From positions 1-64,000 of the forward strand of contig JBNJGD010000008.1 of NCBI GenBank assembly GCA_051747425.1: a DNA stretch of 64,000 nt, given 5' to 3'. Of this stretch, positions 33,910 through 41,748 are shown in pieces. This DNA is from HTCC5015 sp051747425 (lineage in GTDB: Bacteria; Pseudomonadota; Gammaproteobacteria; HTCC5015). Both the position numbers and the translations under genes were made by a program. The notes below the pieces were generated by a model. That model searched no databases and was not told the DNA's origin. It saw nothing but the letters and a program-made list of their open reading frames with translations. Each line of letters opens with the position of its first letter. The first letter of the stretch is position 1.

Positions 33910-34890
33910 ATGGAAAAACACATTCCCAGACTGGCGATCACCCCCGGCGAGCCGGCGGGCATTGGCCCCGATGTGGTGTTGGCCGCCGCGGCACAGCCCT
34001 TCGAAGCCGAATTGGTGGCGGTGGCCGATCCCGCCGTGTTGCAGGCGCGTGCCGAGGCCCTGGGTTTGGGCGTGGAATTATCGATTTGGCGTCCGGGGCA
34101 GCCGGCACAGCGACACCGCCCGGGGGTGTTGCCGGTTTGGCCGGTGGCCGAGTGCGCCGAACCGGTGCGTCCCGGCCACCTGAACCCGGCCAATGGCGAT
34201 TATGTGGTGGCCACGCTAAAGCGCGCCGCAAGCGGCTGTTTGGAGAGCGTGTTCGACGGCATGGTCACGGCGCCGGTGCACAAGGGCGTCATCAACGAGG
34301 CCGGAGTGCCCTTTAGCGGCCACACCGAGCTGTTGGGTGAATTGAGTGGCGCCCACCCGGTGATGATGTTGGCGGCGGGGGATTTTCGCGTGGCTCTGGC
34401 CACCACGCATTTGCCATTGCGCGAGGTGCCGGATGCCATTAACCCCGGTGTTTTGCGTCGCGTGCTGACAGTGCTTGATGGTGACCTGCGCCAGCGATTT
34501 GGCATTGAGTCGCCGCGCATTCTGGTCTGCGGCCTCAACCCCCACGCCGGCGAGAGCGGCCATCTGGGACGCGAGGAAATCGAGGTGATTGGCCCGACAC
34601 TGGAAGCCTTGCGTGCCGGCGGCCTGAATGTAATCGGCCCGTTGCCCGCCGACACCCTCTTTACCCCCCGACACCTGGAAAACGCCGATGCCGTCCTGGC
34701 CATGTACCACGACCAGGGCCTGCCGGTGCTCAAATACGCCGGCTTTGGCAAGGCGGTCAACATCACCCTCGGCCTGCCCCTGGTGCGCACCTCCGTTGAC
34801 CACGGTACTGCGCTGGACCTCGCCGGCACCGGCCGTGCCGAACACGGCAGCCTGGTGGAAGCCATCCACCAGGCCCTCAAAATGCTCTGA
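33910..34890 (+). CDS. pdxA: 4-hydroxythreonine-4-phosphate dehydrogenase
   Basis: 326-residue NAD-dependent enzyme of pyridoxal phosphate synthesis. It starts IPRLAITPGEPAGIGPD, the family signature. The metal-binding His residues lie in PVHKGVINEAG, PFSGHTELL and RTSVDHGTALDLAG. In most gammaproteobacteria it sits between surA and rsmA; here surA is about 16 kb away and rsmA is separated by cpdA and two repeat elements. Confidence 0.97.
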   Translation: MEKHIPRLAITPGEPAGIGPDVVLAAAAQPFEAELVAVADPAVLQARAEALGLGVELSIWRPGQPAQRHRPGVLPVWPVAECAEPVRPGHLNPANGDYVVATLKRAASGCLESVFDGMVTAPVHKGVINEAGVPFSGHTELLGELSGAHPVMMLAAGDFRVALATTHLPLREVPDAINPGVLRRVLTVLDGDLRQRFGIESPRILVCGLNPHAGESGHLGREEIEVIGPTLEALRAGGLNVIGPLPADTLFTPRHLENADAVLAMYHDQGLPVLKYAGFGKAVNITLGLPLVRTSVDHGTALDLAGTGRAEHGSLVEAIHQALKML

Positions 34891-34982
34891 CCCCGGTGGG
34901 CGGCTTCGCCGCGTTTGCTTTTGGGTTATTAGCCACAGAGTTCACAGAGAACACAGAGGGATATTGGGTGGTTGGCAGCAGC

Positions 34983-35063
34983 CCCGTCATCGCGAGCCGC
35001 GCAGCGGCGTGGCGATCTGCCGAACGGTTCCGCAGATTGCTTCACTGCGTTCGCAATGACGGG
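34983..35063. repeat. Inner GTCAT-type palindrome of element B
   Basis: An 81-bp imperfect palindrome with ends CCCGTCATCGCGA and TCGCAATGACGGG, and internal GCGATCTGC / GCAGATTGC. It is of the same family as 24905-24978. Confidence 0.8.
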
Positions 35064-35066
35064 TTC

Positions 35067-35128
35067 TGTAGGAGGTCCGCCCTCGGGTCGACCTTGTTTT
35101 GGGTCGCGGCGGGGGCGCCGCTCCTACA
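35067..35128. repeat. Inner TGTAGGAG-type (REP-like) palindrome of element B
   Basis: A 62-bp sequence beginning TGTAGGAG and ending CTCCTACA, enclosing two GC-rich half-palindromes. It resembles REP sequences of Pseudomonas, Stenotrophomonas and Xanthomonas, which are mobilised by RAYT-type TnpA proteins. Confidence 0.8.
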
Positions 35129-35171
35129 AAAATCCCTCTGTGTTCTCTGTGAACTCTGTGGCTAAAGCCGG

Positions 35172-35924
35172 TCAATCACCCAGCCAGGTGATGCCGGTGT
35201 CGAGTTGGCCGTTGTCGTGGAGGTCGAACCAGCGGTAGCCGGGGGGCAGGTCGTCGATGTCAAAGTCGTCGCGTCCGGGGGTGTACTGAAAGCAGGTGGC
35301 GGGGGTGCCGAGCAGGCGCACGCCATCCACCACGCTGTCGAAAGCCTGGTGGGTGTGGCCAAAGGTGACGGCCTTCACTTGCGGATGTTGCCGGATCAGG
35401 GTGAGCAACTCCTCGCCGTTTTGCAGGCACAGGTCGTCCATCCAGGCGCTGCCCACCGGATGGGGGTGGTGGTGAACCGCTACCAGCGTCGGCTTTTCGC
35501 GACCGTGCTCCAGCCACAGCTTCAATCGCGACAATTCCTCGTCGCTCAGCTGTCCCTCGGTTTGTCCCGCCACCCGGGAGTCCAGCAGCAAAAGGCGCCA
35601 GGGGCCGATATCGGTGCTGTGCACGCACTGGACCTGTTTGCGCATTTGCTCGCGCATTTCCAGGGGATCATCGTGGTTGCCGGGCAGGGCGTAGACCGGC
35701 TTTTTGCAAAAGGCCAGCAGCTCCGGGAGCAGACGGTAGCTTTCGGAGCCGCCCTCATTGCTCAGGTCCCCGCTTAACAGCAGGGCGTCAAAGCGCCTGT
35801 CCTTCTTTTTAATCTGTTCCAGCAGCTTTCGCAGGGACTCGTGGGGATTAAACCCACGCAGTGTCTCCTCCCGGTTCGCCATTAGATGGCAGTCGCTGAG
35901 TTGCAGTAAACGCTGTGTGCTCAT
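35172..35924 (-). CDS. cpdA: CpdA-like 3',5'-cyclic-AMP phosphodiesterase
   Basis: 250-residue calcineurin-type metallophosphoesterase that hydrolyses cAMP. Its five metal-binding blocks are visible: LSDCHLM, SGDLSNEGG, PGNHDDP, VHHHPHP and GHTHQAF. ATG at 35924 is chosen because it begins the conserved STQRLLQLSDCH. It is bracketed by two nested repeat elements, B at its 3' end and C upstream. Confidence 0.9.
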   Translation of the reverse strand: MSTQRLLQLSDCHLMANREETLRGFNPHESLRKLLEQIKKKDRRFDALLLSGDLSNEGGSESYRLLPELLAFCKKPVYALPGNHDDPLEMREQMRKQVQCVHSTDIGPWRLLLLDSRVAGQTEGQLSDEELSRLKLWLEHGREKPTLVAVHHHPHPVGSAWMDDLCLQNGEELLTLIRQHPQVKAVTFGHTHQAFDSVVDGVRLLGTPATCFQYTPGRDDFDIDDLPPGYRWFDLHDNGQLDTGITWLGD

Positions 35925-36032
35925 TTCATTTCGGCCGGTTTCAATGAATCTGCATTGTAAACGCCCGGATGGCTTGGGTGCATTAGCCAAAGAGGGCACA
36001 GAGTTCACAGAGGGTTATAAGGCGAATGGGGA

Positions 36033-36103
36033 TGTAGGAGCCTGCCTGCAGGCGAACTGTTAGCGAGGTTGATGTCTTGTTCGCGGGCAGACTCGCTCCT
36101 ACA
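36033..36103. repeat. REP-like palindrome C1
   Basis: A 71-bp unit from TGTAGGAG to CTCCTACA. Its half-sites resemble pseudomonad REP, with CCTGCAGGCGAAC opposite GTTCGCGGGCAG. It shares its last bases with the start of C2. Confidence 0.78.
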
Positions 36104-36169
36104 GTAGGAGGCTCGCACTCGGGCCGACATGGCTATAATTCTTTGTCGCGGCGGGGTCGCCGCTCCTAC
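36104..36169. repeat. REP-like palindrome C2
   Basis: A 66-bp unit from GTAGGAG to CTCCTAC, enclosing GGGCCGAC and GTCGCGGCGGGGTCGCCG half-sites like those of 35067-35128. The pair C1-C2 is arranged like a BIME. Confidence 0.78.
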
Positions 36170-36221
36170 TCTCCAACCTCTGTGCCCTCTGTGAACTCTG
36201 TGGCTAATCAACTCAGGCTAA

Positions 36222-36998
36222 TCAGAGTGCCCGAACGAGGCGGACGAAGTCTTCAACGGAGAGTCGCTCGGGGCGCAGGGCGGGATCGATGCCGCAGGTT
36301 TCGATGGCCTCGGCGCTGAGGGTGCCCTTGAGGTTGTTGCGCAGGGTTTTGCGTCGCTGTCCAAAGGCCTGGCGCAGAAGATCTTCCAGCGCCGGCTGCA
36401 GTTCGCGAGGGCAGAGGGGCGTCTCCAGCGGGGTCAGCCGGACAATCGCCGACTCGACTTTGGGCGGCGGATGGAAGCAACCGGGGGGCACAGTAAACAG
36501 ATTCTCGACCCGGCACTGGGCCTGCACGGCCACGCTCAGGCGGCCGTAGTCGCCGTTGCCGGGCTTCGCGGCCAGGCGCTGTACCACCTCCTTTTGCAGC
36601 ATGAAGTGCATGTCCCGAATGTGTTCAGAGAAACCCAGCAGGTGAAAGATCAGTGGCGATGAAATGTTGTAGGGCAGGTTGCCTACCACCCGCAGCCGCG
36701 GGCTGGCGTCATCACCGCGCAGAGCGGCAAAGTCGAATTTAAGCGCGTCGGTCTGGTGTACCGTGAGTTTTTCGGCGCCCGGGAGTTCAGCGAGCCCCGG
36801 TACCAGGTCACGATCGAGCTCGATGGCGTCGAGCGCATCCAGGCGGTCGAGTAGCGGTGTGGTCAGTGCGCCCAGGCCGGGGCCGATTTCAACCAGGCGA
36901 TCCGCCGCTCGCGGGGCGATGGCGGCGACGATTTTGCCAATGACATTGGCGTCGTGGAGAAAGTTCTGTCCGAATCGTTTGCGTGCGCGATGCTGCAT
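36222..36998 (-). CDS. rsmA: 16S rRNA dimethyladenosine methyltransferase
   Basis: 258-residue KsgA enzyme that dimethylates A1518 and A1519 of 16S rRNA. The N-terminal RKRFGQNFL, the SAM loop VEIGPGLGALT and the catalytic NLPYNISSP are all present. It is encoded on the strand opposite pdxA and apaGH, downstream of zur. Confidence 0.97.
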   Translation of the reverse strand: MQHRARKRFGQNFLHDANVIGKIVAAIAPRAADRLVEIGPGLGALTTPLLDRLDALDAIELDRDLVPGLAELPGAEKLTVHQTDALKFDFAALRGDDASPRLRVVGNLPYNISSPLIFHLLGFSEHIRDMHFMLQKEVVQRLAAKPGNGDYGRLSVAVQAQCRVENLFTVPPGCFHPPPKVESAIVRLTPLETPLCPRELQPALEDLLRQAFGQRRKTLRNNLKGTLSAEAIETCGIDPALRPERLSVEDFVRLVRAL

Positions 36999-37041
36999 GG
37001 CGGGCCTGTGGTGGTATCAAACGCCTATTGTAGCGCAGCCG

Positions 37042-37491
37042 TTACTGGCGGCGGCAGTGACGGCACAGGCCGCTGACTTCCAGGTTGCTTTCGCCGATGC
37101 GGAAGTCCTCGGCCTCGGCGGAGCGTCCAATGGCGCGGTTGACCTCGGGGGCCTCCAGCTCCTGCACCGATCCGCACTCGCTGCAGACCAGGAACAGCCC
37201 GTCGTGGCGGTGGCCGGGGTGATCGCAGACAATGTAGGTGTTGTGGCTGGCGATGCGGTGCACCAGTCCGTGTTCGAGCAGGAAATCCAGTGCCCGGTAG
37301 ACCGTCGGAGGCGCGGCCTTGCGCTGGGCGCGGTCGTCGTCCGCCTTGAGTTGGTCGAGCAGAGCGTAGGCGCCCAGCGGAGTGTCCGCCGAGGCAATCA
37401 GCTCCAGTACGCGCCGCCGCAGCTCGGTAAAACGGGCGCTGCGATGGCGGCAGAGGTCGTCCGCGCGCTTGAGGTAGGCTTCCACATTCAT
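37042..37491 (-). CDS. zur: Fur family regulator, probably Zur
   Basis: 149-residue Fur-superfamily repressor. The winged-helix N-terminus includes PPTVYRALDFLLEHGLVHRI. The metal-binding C-terminal half has HPGHRHDGLF and a structural zinc site of four cysteines (C103, C106, C143, C146). The overall pattern fits Zur, which represses zinc uptake genes, better than Fur. It is divergent from a HIT gene across only 46 nt and 43 nt upstream of rsmA. Confidence 0.82.
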   Translation of the reverse strand: MNVEAYLKRADDLCRHRSARFTELRRRVLELIASADTPLGAYALLDQLKADDDRAQRKAAPPTVYRALDFLLEHGLVHRIASHNTYIVCDHPGHRHDGLFLVCSECGSVQELEAPEVNRAIGRSAEAEDFRIGESNLEVSGLCRHCRRQ

Positions 37492-37537
37492 GGCGAAAAC
37501 CATACCATAGCGTCCCCGACAATTCCGTGGAAACGCG

Positions 37538-37960
37538 ATGTTCACACTCGATTCCCGCCTGGCCGACGACAGTCGTGTCCTGGGCGACTTTCCCCTCTCT
37601 CGCCTGTTGCTGCTGCGCGATGCCCAGCACCCCTGGTTTGTGCTGGTCCCGCGCCGTCCCGGTGTCAGCGAGTTGTACCAATTAAACGAATCCGATCGCG
37701 AACAGTTTTTCCGCGAGTCCCTTGAATTGGGCGAGCAGCTGATGGCGGCCTTTGACGGCGACAAGCTGAATGTCGCCGCCCTGGGCAACCTGGTGCCCCA
37801 GCTCCATGTTCACCACATCGTCCGCTATCGCAGTGACCCGGCCTGGCCGGGGCCGGTGTGGGGCGCCGGGCCCATGCGCGATTACGACAGCGAGGGTCTG
37901 GAGCGCACATTGAGTCGCTTTGCCGACTGCCGCCTCACCGGGTTCGAACCGTTAAAGTAA
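37538..37960 (+). CDS. HIT domain protein
   Basis: 140-residue histidine-triad family protein, a likely nucleotide hydrolase or transferase. The active-site motif QLHVHHIVRYRSDPAWPGPVWG matches a proteobacterial subgroup, and the N-terminal half has the usual LLLLRDAQHPWFVLVPRRPG. The substrate is unknown. It is divergent from zur. Confidence 0.92.
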   Translation: MFTLDSRLADDSRVLGDFPLSRLLLLRDAQHPWFVLVPRRPGVSELYQLNESDREQFFRESLELGEQLMAAFDGDKLNVAALGNLVPQLHVHHIVRYRSDPAWPGPVWGAGPMRDYDSEGLERTLSRFADCRLTGFEPLK

Positions 37961-38067
37961 TCCCTGGCTGAGCGTCGCCGATTGTCCTTCCTTTGGCACG
38001 CTCGTCCTATTGGCGGTCTTCACAGCGGTGATAAACTGCCGCGCTTTCCAGTACCGAGCCCGGAACC

Positions 38068-38604
38068 ATGTTGCTAGAACTGATTAAAACCCTGCTCCGC
38101 CACCGCCGCCCTGCTACCCATGGCCCCCTGGACGCGGTGCGCAAAGCCTATCGTGTGGGCCTGCGCCACATCGATTTCAATCTGCACATTAACAATGCGG
38201 TGTATTTGAACTTCCTGGAGAAGGCGCGCTGGGATCACGGAGTGCAAACCGGGCTCGCTGGGCCAATGGTTCGCGAGCGAATCAACTTTATCGTCGCCGC
38301 CATCGACATCGGTTATATCCGGGAGCTGCGTCTGGGCACCCGCTTTGAAGTGAGTACCCGCATCGTCGGCTGGGATGAAAAGTATGTCTACATCGACCAG
38401 CGCTGCCTGATCGGCAACAAGGTGCACGCCACCGCGATGTTGCGCGCGGCCTATGTGCAAAACGGCAAGGTGCTGCCACCGCAACAGGTTTTCGACAAAT
38501 TGCCCGATCCGGTTCCGGTGCCGGCTCTCCCCGAGCCCTTTGAACAGTGGAAAGCGCTGGCCCAGTCCAAGCGTCAGTACAATGAGGCCCACCCGGACGG
38601 TTAG
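38068..38604 (+). CDS. Hotdog-fold acyl-CoA thioesterase family protein
   Basis: 178-residue 4HBT-like protein. The hotdog signature is DFNLHINNAVYLNFLEKARW near residue 40, followed by the beta segments expected of thioesterases (FIVAAIDIGYIRELRLGTRFEV). It probably hydrolyses an acyl-CoA. It stands alone, with a terminator after it. Confidence 0.85.
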   Translation: MLLELIKTLLRHRRPATHGPLDAVRKAYRVGLRHIDFNLHINNAVYLNFLEKARWDHGVQTGLAGPMVRERINFIVAAIDIGYIRELRLGTRFEVSTRIVGWDEKYVYIDQRCLIGNKVHATAMLRAAYVQNGKVLPPQQVFDKLPDPVPVPALPEPFEQWKALAQSKRQYNEAHPDG

Positions 38605-38660
38605 GTTGTCTGTTCTGTGACACCGGTCACGGCGTTGTCACACAAAGGCGATATACATTG

Positions 38661-38688
38661 GCCCCGACGCTGAGCTCGGGGCTTTTTT
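38661..38688 (+). terminator. Rho-independent terminator
   Basis: Seven-bp stem GCCCCGA / TCGGGGC with an 8-nt loop and six T. It separates the thioesterase gene from the suc operon. Confidence 0.9.
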
Positions 38689-38835
38689 ATATCGTTGCGA
38701 TTTATTCAGTGAATCCCGGTTCATTTGCCAGAGGTCATGGCCTTTACAGTCCCGCAGCATAGGCGCATTATTGTTGGCAGTGAGCGCCAGGGGCGCAGAG
38801 TTTCGGCCAAAAGCCAATGGAAACCCGAAAAAATA

Positions 38836-41688
38836 ATGTCTGATCCGAACGGCTCTGTAAAAAGCATGCAGGCGCTGTGGGATTCATCCGAGTTTGATGG
38901 AGCCAACAGCGCGTATCTCGAAGTCCTCTACGAGTCCTGGCTGGAGGATCCCGACAGCGTGGCGCCCTCCTGGCGCGAGCACTTTGCCCGCATGGTCGAC
39001 GCCGACGGCAGGGACGCCGAAACCCGACACTCTGATGTACGCGAAGAGTTTCGCGAGATCGCCCGGGTCAAGGACCAATACATCCCATCCACCGCGGGCG
39101 ACAGCCGTCAGCTTGAGCACGAGCGCAAGCAGGTGCGCGTTCTCAATCTGATTGAAGCCTTCCGCTTTCGCGGCCACTTGCAGGCCCAGCTCGATCCCCT
39201 GGGGCGCAAATCGCCGCAGGATGTTCCCGATCTCTCCCTGCGCCACCACGGTCTGAGCCTGTCGGATCTCGACACCGAATTTGATGCCGGCAACCTGTTT
39301 GGCCAGACCAAGGCGACGCTGGCGGAAATTCTCGAAGTGCTCAATGAAACCTATTGCGGTTCCATTGGCGCCGAGGTGGCTCACATTGTCGACTCCGACG
39401 AGCGGCGCTGGCTGCAGCAGCGCCTGGAGAGTTCCCGTGGCAAGGCCAGTTACAGCGCCGAGTTCAAAAAGTACATTCTCGAGCGCCTGAGCGCTGCCGA
39501 GGGGCTCGAGCGCTACCTGCATACCAAATATGTCGGTCAGAAGCGCTTCTCCCTGGAGGGTGGCGAATCGCTGATCCCCATGCTCGATGTGCTGGTTCAG
39601 GACTCCGGCCGGATGGGCATCAAGGAGACGGTGATTGGCATGGCCCACCGCGGTCGCCTCAATGTGCTCGTCAATATTATGGGCAAGAACCCGGCCGATC
39701 TGTTCCAGGAGTTCGAGGGCTACACCAACACCGATTCCCGCTCGGGTGATGTGAAGTACCACCTGGGCTTTTCCTCGGATGTCAAAACCGAGGGCGGAAC
39801 GGCCCACCTGGCACTGGCCTTCAATCCCTCGCATCTGGAGATTGTCACCCCGGTGGTGGAGGGCTCGGTGCGCGCCCGCCAGGATCGCCGCGGCGATGGC
39901 GGCGGTGAAGAAGTGTTGCCGATCACCATTCACGGCGACGCCGCGTTTGCCGGTCAGGGTGTGGTGATGGAAACCTTCAACATGTCCCAGTCCCGCGGCT
40001 TCTCCACCAAGGGCACGCTGCACATTGTTATTAACAACCAGATCGGCTTCACCACCTCCAACCAGAAGGACACCCGGTCTACTTACTACTGCACCGATGT
40101 GGCCAAGATGGTCAATGCGCCCATCTTCCATGTGAACGGGGATGACCCCGAGGCGGTCTGTTTTGTGACCCAGCTGGCGCTGGAATACCGCATGAAATTC
40201 AAGAAAGATGTGGTGATTGATCTTATTTGCTATCGCCGCCACGGTCACAACGAGGCCGACGAGCCCTCGGCGACCCAGCCGCGCATGTACTCGCGCATCA
40301 AGGAGCTGGAGCCCACCCGCACGCTCTATGCCAAACATCTGATTGCGCAGGATGTCATCAGCGAGGAGGACGATCGTGCATTCATCGATGACTACCGTGA
40401 CAAACTCGATCGCGGCGAGTGCGCCCAGCCCATTATTGCCGATGCTTCGGAAGACCAGGACCTGTACATGGTCGATTGGGAACCCTTCCTGGGCAAGGAC
40501 TGGGACGAGCCCTGCGACACCCGTGTCGATCTCGATACCATCAAGAAACTCAACGCGCGCTTGCTGGATATTCCCGAGGGCTTCAGCGTGCACTCGCGGG
40601 TACAAAAAGTGCTGGAGGACCGGCGCAAGATGGGGTCGGGCGCCATGGCCCTGGACTGGGGCTTTGCCGAGACCATGGCCTACGCCACGCTGGTGACCGA
40701 GTGGTATCCGGTGCGTCTCACCGGCCAGGATTCCGGTCGCGGCACCTTCTTCCACCGCCACGCCGTGCTTCACCACCAGGACAAGGGTACTACCTGGGTG
40801 CCCCTGCGCCACCTCGCCGAGGAGCAGGCCAATTTCCTGGTGATCGACTCCCTGCTCTCCGAAGAGGCCGTTCTCGGCTTTGAGTACGGTTACGCCACTT
40901 CCGACCCCCACTCGCTGGTGATCTGGGAAGCCCAGTTCGGCGATTTCGTCAACGGCGCCCAGGTCGTGATCGACCAGTTCATTAGTTCCGGCGAGCAGAA
41001 GTGGGGGCGTCTCTGCGGACTGACCCTGCTGCTGCCCCACGGTTACGAGGGCCAGGGCCCCGAACACTCATCGGCCCGCCTCGAGCGGTTTTTGCAGATG
41101 TGTGCGGAGCACAACATGCAGGTGTGCTATCCGACCACACCGTCGCAGATTTTCCACTTGTTGCGCCGTCAGGCCATTCGCCCCTGTCGCAAGCCGTTGA
41201 TCGTGATGACGCCCAAGAGTCTGCTGCGCCACAAGCGCGCGGTCTCCAGCCTGGACGATCTGGCCGATGGCGCCTTTATGCCGATTCTGGGCGAGAACGG
41301 CAGCGCCAAGACCGACCAGGTCAAGCGCATTATCTTCTGCAGTGGCAAGGTCTACTTCGACTTGCTGGAGTATCGCGAAAGCGAGAAACGCGACGACACG
41401 GCGATTATTCGTATCGAGCAGCTCTATCCCTTCCCCGAGGCGCTGCTACGCTATGAAGTGGACCGCTTCCCCAATGTGGAAGACTTTGTCTGGTGTCAGG
41501 AGGAGCCCATGAACCAGGGTGCCTGGTACAGCATTCAGCACCACATTCGGGCCATGCTCGACGGCGAGTACCTGAGTTACGCCGGCCGCGCGGCTTCGGC
41601 TTCACCGGCCGTGGGCTCGCCCAAAGTACATGTCCAGCAGCAGAAACAGCTGGTGGAAGACGCCTTTAATGCCGATATCGACGAATGA
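38836..41688 (+). CDS. sucA: 2-oxoglutarate dehydrogenase E1 component
   Basis: 950-residue thiamine-diphosphate enzyme that decarboxylates 2-oxoglutarate in the TCA cycle. It begins with the E2-binding segment (SAYLEVLYESWLEDPDSV). It has the MAHRGRLNVL and HGDAAFAGQG active-site motifs, the ThDP-binding INNQIGFTT region, and the C-terminal GYEGQGPEHSSARLERFL. ATG at 38836 is chosen by homology; the ribosome site is weak. It is the first gene of sucA-sucB-lpd-sucC-sucD. No sdh genes precede it here. Confidence 0.98.
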   Translation: MSDPNGSVKSMQALWDSSEFDGANSAYLEVLYESWLEDPDSVAPSWREHFARMVDADGRDAETRHSDVREEFREIARVKDQYIPSTAGDSRQLEHERKQVRVLNLIEAFRFRGHLQAQLDPLGRKSPQDVPDLSLRHHGLSLSDLDTEFDAGNLFGQTKATLAEILEVLNETYCGSIGAEVAHIVDSDERRWLQQRLESSRGKASYSAEFKKYILERLSAAEGLERYLHTKYVGQKRFSLEGGESLIPMLDVLVQDSGRMGIKETVIGMAHRGRLNVLVNIMGKNPADLFQEFEGYTNTDSRSGDVKYHLGFSSDVKTEGGTAHLALAFNPSHLEIVTPVVEGSVRARQDRRGDGGGEEVLPITIHGDAAFAGQGVVMETFNMSQSRGFSTKGTLHIVINNQIGFTTSNQKDTRSTYYCTDVAKMVNAPIFHVNGDDPEAVCFVTQLALEYRMKFKKDVVIDLICYRRHGHNEADEPSATQPRMYSRIKELEPTRTLYAKHLIAQDVISEEDDRAFIDDYRDKLDRGECAQPIIADASEDQDLYMVDWEPFLGKDWDEPCDTRVDLDTIKKLNARLLDIPEGFSVHSRVQKVLEDRRKMGSGAMALDWGFAETMAYATLVTEWYPVRLTGQDSGRGTFFHRHAVLHHQDKGTTWVPLRHLAEEQANFLVIDSLLSEEAVLGFEYGYATSDPHSLVIWEAQFGDFVNGAQVVIDQFISSGEQKWGRLCGLTLLLPHGYEGQGPEHSSARLERFLQMCAEHNMQVCYPTTPSQIFHLLRRQAIRPCRKPLIVMTPKSLLRHKRAVSSLDDLADGAFMPILGENGSAKTDQVKRIIFCSGKVYFDLLEYRESEKRDDTAIIRIEQLYPFPEALLRYEVDRFPNVEDFVWCQEEPMNQGAWYSIQHHIRAMLDGEYLSYAGRAASASPAVGSPKVHVQQQKQLVEDAFNADIDE

Positions 41689-41704
41689 TCTTTGAATTGA
41701 CAAG

Positions 41705-41721
41705 GCGCGGCGCAGCCGCGC
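41705..41721 (+). other. GC hairpin in the sucA-sucB gap
   Basis: Perfect 7-bp stem GCGCGGC / GCCGCGC with a 3-nt loop and no T-run. It is probably an mRNA processing or stability hairpin rather than a terminator. Confidence 0.6.
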
Positions 41722-41748
41722 ACCGAAACAGCAAAAGGAAAGTACGCC

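Larger units (their letters stand above)
34931..35163. repeat. Nested palindromic element B
   Basis: A 233-bp element between convergent pdxA and cpdA. The outer arms (34931-34961 and 35133-35163) are a perfect 31-bp inverted repeat. Each arm is three tandem 9-bp units of the form NNCACAGAG. Inside, side by side, are two unrelated palindromes, one of GTCAT type (34983-35063) and one of TGTAGGAG type (35067-35128). No open reading frame of note is present. Confidence 0.92.
35983..36207. repeat. Nested palindromic element C
   Basis: A 225-bp element between cpdA and rsmA. The outer arms (35983-36014 and 36177-36207) are inverted but with two 9-bp units in swapped order: TTCACAGAG then GGCACAGAG on one side, the reverse on the other. 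Inside are two abutting TGTAGGAG-type palindromes (36033-36103 and 36104-36169). The element lies upstream of cpdA on the minus strand, so it could form part of that gene's leader or follow the rsmA message. Confidence 0.9.

Noticed and set aside
34931..36207. Possible CRISPR array or tandem-repeat locus.
   Set aside because: The repeats are inverted and nested, with no regular direct repeats and spacers and no cas genes.
38884..41067. A 727-codon open frame antisense to sucA, and similar very long antisense frames over lptD/surA (48775-51285) and mrdA (61990-63810).
   Set aside because: They mirror strongly supported genes and arise from GC-rich codon use. They lack ribosome sites and domain similarity, and their composition is that of a shadow frame.
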